From Liolophura sinensis (Eukaryota; Mollusca; Polyplacophora; Chitonida; Chitonidae), in NCBI RefSeq assembly GCF_032854445.1, contig NC_088296.1, forward strand, positions 24,809,604 through 24,873,603: DNA of 64,000 nt, in the 5' to 3' direction. A model generated the notes under the pieces. The model was not told where the DNA came from. It searched no databases and worked only from the letters and a program-made list of their open reading frames with translations. The position numbers and the translations under genes are program-made. Each line of letters begins with the position of its first letter. The first letter of the stretch is position 1. This document shows positions 57,791 through 64,000 of this stretch, in pieces.

Positions 57791-58589
57791 AGGTCAAGTT
57801 GTGAGTGTCTTAACTTAACTGGACTACTTTTTACCATGGATTATCCCCAACCATTACAACCCCAACCCTGTCTACCCCTCATCCTGCTATTTATGCAAAA
57901 TTTCCCCCGCACACTTATAAGGCTTGTATTTCCAAATTTCACTTACACAGGTGAGTATAAGATTGCATTTATTTGACCAGAACTGTTTCAGCATGAATAT
58001 ATTTAGATGTAGCAAATTATTTTTATCACATATTCTGAAACACATACATACATGTATGACACTTAGTATAGCAATGCACAATTATATATTACAATTTTGT
58101 TGTATGCAAAGTGACTTTACAACATTAAATATGCTAATGTTGTGTTTCAAAATAGGTCTAAAAGTTGATCTGCTTCTTATCTTATGTGTAACAATGATAA
58201 TAAAAATTTTGTTTAGTTTTTTTTTTAAAATTCCTTCCTACAGGTACAAGTGGAGATAGGCCGAGCAATTCTTACATAACTTCTGTGCAGATGGGGAGAA
58301 CTGGTAAAATTAAATAGCAACTAAAGACAACAGGTGTTGCATTTTAAGGAAATACAAAGTAAATCTTCATTTCCGCAGATTTTCTTTTTTGACAGAAAAG
58401 AAATTTAAACCCCGTTCTCCACAAAACATCTTATCCAGGACACTAACGTGTAGAGTAACAACTCAGGTGGATCACTAGCCCTGAAATTTGATTTTTGCCA
58501 TTAGCCATGTAAGATGTTGCTTTTAATGCCAAATTTATATGAAGACATTACTAACAAAAAATTGTAAAACTTTGTCCTCTTTGTTACAC
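57791..58589. other. Spacer between the two duplication copies
   Basis: AT-rich; no gene or repeat recognised. Confidence 0.4.
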
Positions 58590-58985
58590 ATGAGCAATTC
58601 AGGAAATTGGGTCCAAGATTTGCCTCCAAACTGAAGTCTGACTGATGGGCAAAAACTGACACAGAGGCACTAAAGTTGTTTTTTTTTTCATACACTATAA
58701 ATTTCTGCTATGCTACTTTGCATCTAACAAGTCTAAACAAAATACATCAGAATTTTATTTGTTTTGGATAGAACTGAAAACTTTTGCCCCATTGGTATTA
58801 CCCACCTCTCTAGAGGTTACCAAGGTAAGAAAATGTTATGACTTCACTTTCTGCCACTACAGCTAAAAAAAAAAAAGGTAGCTGAGAATGCTGTAGCCAA
58901 ATGTGTAAGATGCATGTAGAGGTATGGCATAGTGCCATAGTGCCACGCGAAAGTTAGGGTATATATAATTTTGAGGTTGATGATT
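58590..58985. repeat. Local duplication, copy 2
   Basis: Mate of 57395-57790, same orientation, 1.2 kb away. It has insertions such as TTTTTTTTTTC at 58679 and A-rich tract at 58865. Confidence 0.85.
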
Positions 58986-59354
58986 TATTACATAATTATT
59001 AAGGAAAATGAATGCTCTCGTCTAACCTAAAAGGGTAAGGTATATTTTTCTAATTTAGTTTTTTTTCCTTAGGAACTAAAGTTACAGAACACAAAAAGAA
59101 TTACTACATGTGCCATGTTGAGTATATTATTTGATGTTCAGGACAAGTCAGACAGACTGTGTATAACTACATCAAGCTGTAAGCTTGTGACAGATCACTG
59201 ACCACTTTGCAGAAGAAGCTATACATACTGAATTAGCCACACTGCTGACATTAACTAAAACATCTACAAAATGGTCATTTATTTTTTTAAAAAAGAGTCT
59301 ATTTCAACAAAATGTAATACTATGGAAAAGATGTAACGAAAAATTACCCGATGG

Positions 59355-59929
59355 TCAGGAAGTGCTTATCATATCACAGAGAACTGGAGGCAGAGTCACA
59401 GAGTCACCCGTTACCAGACGAGCAGACACAGATCCAGACCAGACAGCAAACCCAACCGATGGCACGAGAGGCTCTGTGACGATAACATCACTGTCAGTGT
59501 ACATTACCTGGTTGTTGTCACAGTCCAGGACTGTCAGTGTGTGCTCATCACAGTCCAGGTACACACCCAGGTGAAGAGGTCGTGTGTAACGTCTGTACTG
59601 TCGATAGCCAGGTTTGATCTCCTCACCACCACCACTGTGACTATAACACCTGACCTCATCACCACGGTACACCATCTCAATGTACCAGGAGTTACAGCCA
59701 GGGTCTGTCTCCTCACTCACACCACAGCTCTCCTGTGTCACTCCTACAAGACAGTTACAGTCATGTGAACAGGTGATGTATATCTCCCAGTAGTACCTGC
59801 CCGTCTGGTAACGCCCGTCTGTCACAGCTCTCATCCACCTCCCGTACAAGCCCTCAGCCTTTACCACACAGCCGCTGTCGGTGATTCTCAGCTCACTGTC
59901 GTCTGTCTCTGTGAATCTCAGCGTCGGCT
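59355..59929 (-). CDS. B30.2/SPRY exon of a second TRIM-like gene (C-terminal exon)
   Basis: The last exon encodes a SPRY domain, the ligand-binding C-terminal module of many TRIM ligases. It reads PTLRFTETDDSELRI, VKAEGLYGRWMRAVTDGRYQ, TGRYYWEIYI, CLVGVTQESC, NSWYIEMVYRGDEV, PLHLGVYLDCDEHTLTVLDC (the LG.. and TLxxxD core), and PLVPSVGFAVWSG, then a stop at 59355. The acceptor TTTTTGCAG ends at 59930 (or two bases later at GAG). A likely preceding exon ends at 60028 with GAG AAG/GTAAAA and reads SFKLAENDRDPCINY and CHFSPRDCVEK; its start (about 60115) is uncertain, and which acceptor matches its phase is unresolved. RING and B-box exons were not found before the window ends. Confidence 0.85.
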
Positions 59930-60027
59930 CTGCAAAAACACAACAGAAGCAGCATGAACAACAGAAAATCATAAACACACGCTGTAAGACTGAGGTGTAA
60001 ATACCTGTACACATACCGTAGTTTTAC

Positions 60028-60115
60028 CTTCTCAACACAATCTCTTGGACTAAAATGACACATATCGCTGGTATGAATGTAATTTATACACGGATCTCTG
60101 TCATTTTCAGCCAGT
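60028..60115 (-). CDS. Probable penultimate exon of the SPRY gene
   Basis: The frame KLNSFKLAENDRDPCINY through FSPRDCVEK ends at a GTAAAA donor at 60027/60028. An in-frame TGA just upstream of WIQFLSK limits it; the acceptor could be the CAG at about 60147. Phase 0 fits a phase-0 acceptor (GAG) of the SPRY exon. Confidence 0.35.
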
Positions 60116-60139
60116 TTAAAAGAGTTGAGCTTCGACAAG

Positions 60140-60780
60140 AACTGGATCCATCACTAAATGACGGGTATGACATAGACAAAGTACTGGTTTAAAATATCGC
60201 TCTTTTATCGCTCTAATTTGTTTGAAACTTATCACTTACAACAAGAATAATACCTTCCTCTGTCCGGCACAGGGTTTTAGTTGTCAGTTATGGCACATTT
60301 GAACACACAATTCACTTTGAAGCTGTAGTAGGCCTGGAACTAGCTACCGAAGCCATCTGTCTAGTAAGGGAGGTAACTCGCCACGCATAACTTAACAAGT
60401 GACTTTCTTTTGCCACAATACCCCAAAGACTATTTAACCCATCAGAATTACTAGTAGTAAAGAAGTATTGGATTCAATTTTTTTCCATAGATCTTTTAAA
60501 AGAGAGTTAATGTATTTAGATATTAAAAATAAACTTATATCAAGTGAGGACATACATCTAGATCAACAATTATTTCTATATACATAACTGGAATCTCTAC
60601 CATTTAATATTAATAATGAAACACATATGAGTGGTTTTTTTCCCTTTGAAATATATGTTTGACTACATTTGAGTCTAGCAAATAATGGTGAGTTTTTATT
60701 TGGATACTTGTTTCATTAGTAATTAAGAGAGTTGACATATATTCTGTTATCAGATATATGTTAAATATCACAGGTTTAGA
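60140..60780. other. Non-coding stretch
   Basis: AT-rich upstream or intron sequence of the SPRY gene; nothing recognised. Confidence 0.4.
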
Positions 60781-62900
60781 CACTGAGGGATAGGCTATAA
60801 TATGTTGTCTGTTCTGTCCTAACAGTACACCTGTTGGTTTGTCCACAGGGGTAAATATCACCCACACACTCATGGGTACAATATGTTATCTGTTCTGCCC
60901 TAACAGTACACCTGCTGATTTGTACACGTGAGGTATATATCACCCACACACTCAGGGGTACAATATGTTATCTGTTCTGTGCTAACAGTACACCTGCTGA
61001 TTTGTACACGTGGGGTAAATATCACTCAGACACTCAGGGGTACAATATGTTATCTGTTCTGTCATAACAGTACACCTGCTGATTTGTACACATGAGGTAA
61101 ATATCACTCAGACACTGAGGGGTACGCTGCCATGTGTCCTGCTCTTACATTGCGCTTGCTAATCTGTACACATAAAGTATATATCACTCAGACAATGAGG
61201 GCTACACTGCCATTTGTCCTGCTCTGGCAGTAAACTTGTTGATTTCTACTCATGAGGTAAATATTACCCAGACACTGAGCCTGGGTGATATCTGTCCTGT
61301 TCTAACAGTACACCTGCTGATTTGTACACATACTGGGCATACTGAGCCTGGGTGATATCTGTCCTGTTCTAACAGTACACCTGCTGATTTGTACACATAC
61401 TGGGGACACTGAGCCTGGGTGATATCTGTCCTGTTCTAACTGTACACCTGCTGATTTGTACACATACTGGGGACACTGAGCCTGGGTGATATCTGTCCTG
61501 TTCTAACAGTACACCAGCTGATTTGTACACATACTGGGCACACTGAGCCTGGGTGATATCTGTCCTGTTCTAACTGTACACCTGCTGATTTGTGCACATA
61601 CTGGGGACACTGAGCCTGGGTGATATCTGTCCTGTTCTAACTGTACACCTGCTGATTTGTGCACATACTGGGGACACTGAGAGGGAAAATTACTATCTGT
61701 CCTGTTCTAACTGTACACCTGCTGATTTGTGCACATACTGGGGACACTGAGCCTGGGTGATATCTGTCCTGTTCTAACTGTACACCTGCTGATTTGTGCA
61801 CATACTGGGGACACTGAGAGGGAAAATTACTATCTGTCCTTTTCTAACTGTACACCTGCTGATTTGTGCACATACTGGGGACACTGAGGGGGAAAATTAC
61901 TATCTGTCCTGTTCTAACTGTGCACCTGCTGACTTGTACACATACTGGGGACACGGAGGGGAAAAATTGCTATCTGTCCTGTTCTAACTGTACACCTGCT
62001 GATTTGTGCACATACTGGGGACACTGAGGGGGAAAATTACTATCTGTCCTGTTCTAACTGTACACCTGCTGATTTGTACACATACTGGGGACACTGAGGG
62101 GGAAAATTACTATCTGTCCTGTTCTAACTGTACACCTGCTGATTTGTACACATACTGCGGACACTGAGGGGGAAAATTACTATCTGTCCTTTTCTAACTG
62201 TACACCTGCTGATTTGTGCACATACTGGGGACACTGAGGGGGAAAATTACTATCTGTCCTGTTCTAACTGTACACCTGCTGATTTGTACACATACTGGGG
62301 ACACTGAGTCTGGGTGATATCTGTCCTGTTCTAACAGTACACCTGCTGACTTGTACACATACTGGGGACACTGAGGGGGAAAATTACTATCTGTCCTGTT
62401 CTAACTGTACACCTGCTGATTTGTACACATACTGCGGACACTGAGGGGGAAAATTACTATCTGTCCTTTTCTAACTGTACACCTGCTGATTTGTACACAT
62501 ACTGGGGAAACTGAGGGGGGAAATTACTATCTGTCCTGTTCTAACTGTACACCTGCTGATTTGTACACATACTGGGGACACAGAGGGGAAAAATTACTAT
62601 CTGTCCTGTTCTAACTGTACACCTGCTGATTTGTGCACATACTGGGGACACTGAGGGGAAAAATTACTATCTGTCCTGTTCTAACTGTACACCTGCTGAT
62701 TTGTGCACATGCTGGGGACACTGAGGGGGAAAATTACTATCTGTCCTGTTCTAACTGTACACCTGCTTATTTGTGCACATACTGGGGACACTGAGGGGGA
62801 AAATTACTATCTGTCCTGTTCTAACTGTACACCTACTGATTTGTGCACATATTGTAAACATCCAGGGACACCCTACTATCTGTCCTGTTTTAACTGTACA
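60780..62900. repeat. Minisatellite, 67-70 bp units, about 30 copies
   Basis: Unit: ACACTGAGGGGGAAAATTAC, TATCTGTCCTGTTCTAACTG, TACACCTGCTGATTTGTACA, CATACTGGGG (70 bp). A 67 bp variant with GCCTGGGTGATATCTG replaces the GGGGGAAAATTACTATCTG part, mainly at 61275-61800. The left end (60780-61270) is more diverged. The reading frame is not kept. Confidence 0.95.
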
Positions 62901-63085
62901 GCTGCTAATACACAACTCTGCAATGTACTTTCCCTTTTATTGGATAAAACCATAATGTTGTATTCACTACATTTATATTTATTTTTTACCAAACCATGCT
63001 GTATATAGCTTTAAATTTCTAAGGATGGCCTACTAAATGCCTTTTGACTTCTGAACTCACAGAACACTTTACATGAACCATACAC
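62901..63085. other. Short unique spacer
   Basis: Lies between two minisatellites; nothing recognised. Confidence 0.5.
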
Positions 63086-64000
63086 TATTTTCTATCTCAC
63101 ATTAGTTTGTGTCCTCTGTGAACACCCTATTGTACATCTCACATTAGTTTGTGTCTTCTGGGCACACCCTACTGTATACCTCACCTTAGTTTGTGTCTCC
63201 TGGGCACATCCTACTGTATACCTCACATTAGCTGGTGTCTTCTGGGCACATCCTACTGTATGCCTCACATCAGTTTGTATCTTCCGTACACATCCTCCTC
63301 TATACCTCACATTAGTCTGTGTCTTCTGGGCACACCCTACTATTTACCTCACACTAGTTTGTGTCTGCTGGGAACAGCCTATCGTATACCTCATATTAGT
63401 TTGTATCTTCTGTACACATCCTAGCGTATACCTCACATTTTTCTGTCTTCTGTACACACTTTACTGTATACCTCACATTAGTTTGTGTCTTCTGGTCACA
63501 CCCTACTGTATACCTCACATTAGTTTGTGTCTACTGGTCACATCCTACTGTATACCTCACATTAGTTTGTGTCTACTGGTCACACCCTTCAGTATACCTC
63601 ATATTAATTTGTGTCTTCTGGTCACATCATACTGGATACCTCACATTAGTTTGTGTCTACTGGTCACACCCTTCTGTATACCTCATATTAGTCTGTGTCT
63701 TCTGTACACACCCTATTGTATACCTCACATTAGTCTGTGTCTTCTGCTCACATCCTTCTGTATACCTCACATTAGTTTGTGTCTTCTGATCACATCCTAC
63801 TGTATACCTCACATTAGTTTGTGTCCTCTGGGTACAGCCTACTGTATACCTCACATTAGTTTGTGTCTTCTGTACCACCCTTCTGTATACCTCATATTAG
63901 TTTGTGACTTCTGGTCACATCCTATTGTATACCTCACAATAGTTTGTGTCTTCTGGTCACATCCTACCATATACCTCACATTAGTTTGTGTCTTCTGTAC
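63086..64000. repeat. 42 bp minisatellite running off the window, about 21 copies
   Basis: Unit: ACATTAGTTTGTGTCTTCTG, GGCACACCCTACTGTATACC, TC. As 42 is a multiple of three, long open frames appear on both strands; the minus strand reads repeated VRYTVGCAQKTQTN. A unit near 63435-63455 has a deletion that breaks the frame. Confidence 0.95.

Overview
This is eukaryotic (animal) DNA. It has introns with GT/AG borders, AT microsatellites, many minisatellites, tRNA-headed SINEs, non-LTR, DIRS and LTR retroelements, and multi-exon genes. TRIM-type RING/B-box and SPRY exons, a DHHC acyltransferase, a DUF4806 gene and a SINE tail motif I associate with molluscs suggest a lophotrochozoan, most likely a mollusc. 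That species call is inference. Host coding DNA is a small share of the window; most of it is transposon relics and tandem repeats.

Layout. 1-11 kb: the N-terminal exon of a TRIM-like gene on the minus strand, followed upstream by three diverged copies of what looks like its promoter and 5' non-coding exon (A 1740-2921, B 3010-4380, C 8695-10020). These are mixed with LINE relics and SINEs. 12.0-17.3 kb: a 105-107 bp satellite, most units of which carry a CACGTG or a one-base variant. 17.3-20.7 kb: a second 83 bp repeat built on TGGGTCNGACCCA, a SINE, a 341 bp tandem duplication and a TA microsatellite. 20.7-21.3 kb: a three-layer nest of insertions. 21.36-22.2 kb: a DHHC palmitoyltransferase exon (minus).

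23.2-34.2 kb (plus): a decayed EnSpm/CACTA-like transposase gene. It is followed head-to-tail by an intact six-coding-exon DUF4806-domain gene whose exon phases join to a 348-residue open frame. The introns of the second gene hold two SINEs and two large inverted-repeat (MITE-like) elements. 35.0-38.4 kb (plus): a broken DIRS element with reverse transcriptase, RNase H, tyrosine recombinase and an SGNH-hydrolase-like module. 38.5-41.9 kb (minus): a non-canonical (Penelope-like?) reverse transcriptase relic between tandem repeats. 42-45.4 kb: a SINE, a possible PAN/apple exon, a MITE and a fold-back element with a TA core. 45.4-48.0 kb (minus): a Jockey-like LINE ORF2 relic. 48-54.7 kb: a dispersed duplication carrying a SINE inserted with target-site duplication, three short tandem arrays, LINE fragments and a 1.0 kb solo LTR. 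54.7-64 kb: mostly repeats, one SPRY exon of a second TRIM-like gene (minus), and two long minisatellites, the last running off the window.

The genes do not form an obvious pathway. The strongest functional groupings are the two TRIM fragments, which bracket the window on the same strand, and the transposase plus DUF4806 pair, which may have been parts of one mobile unit or a domesticated locus.
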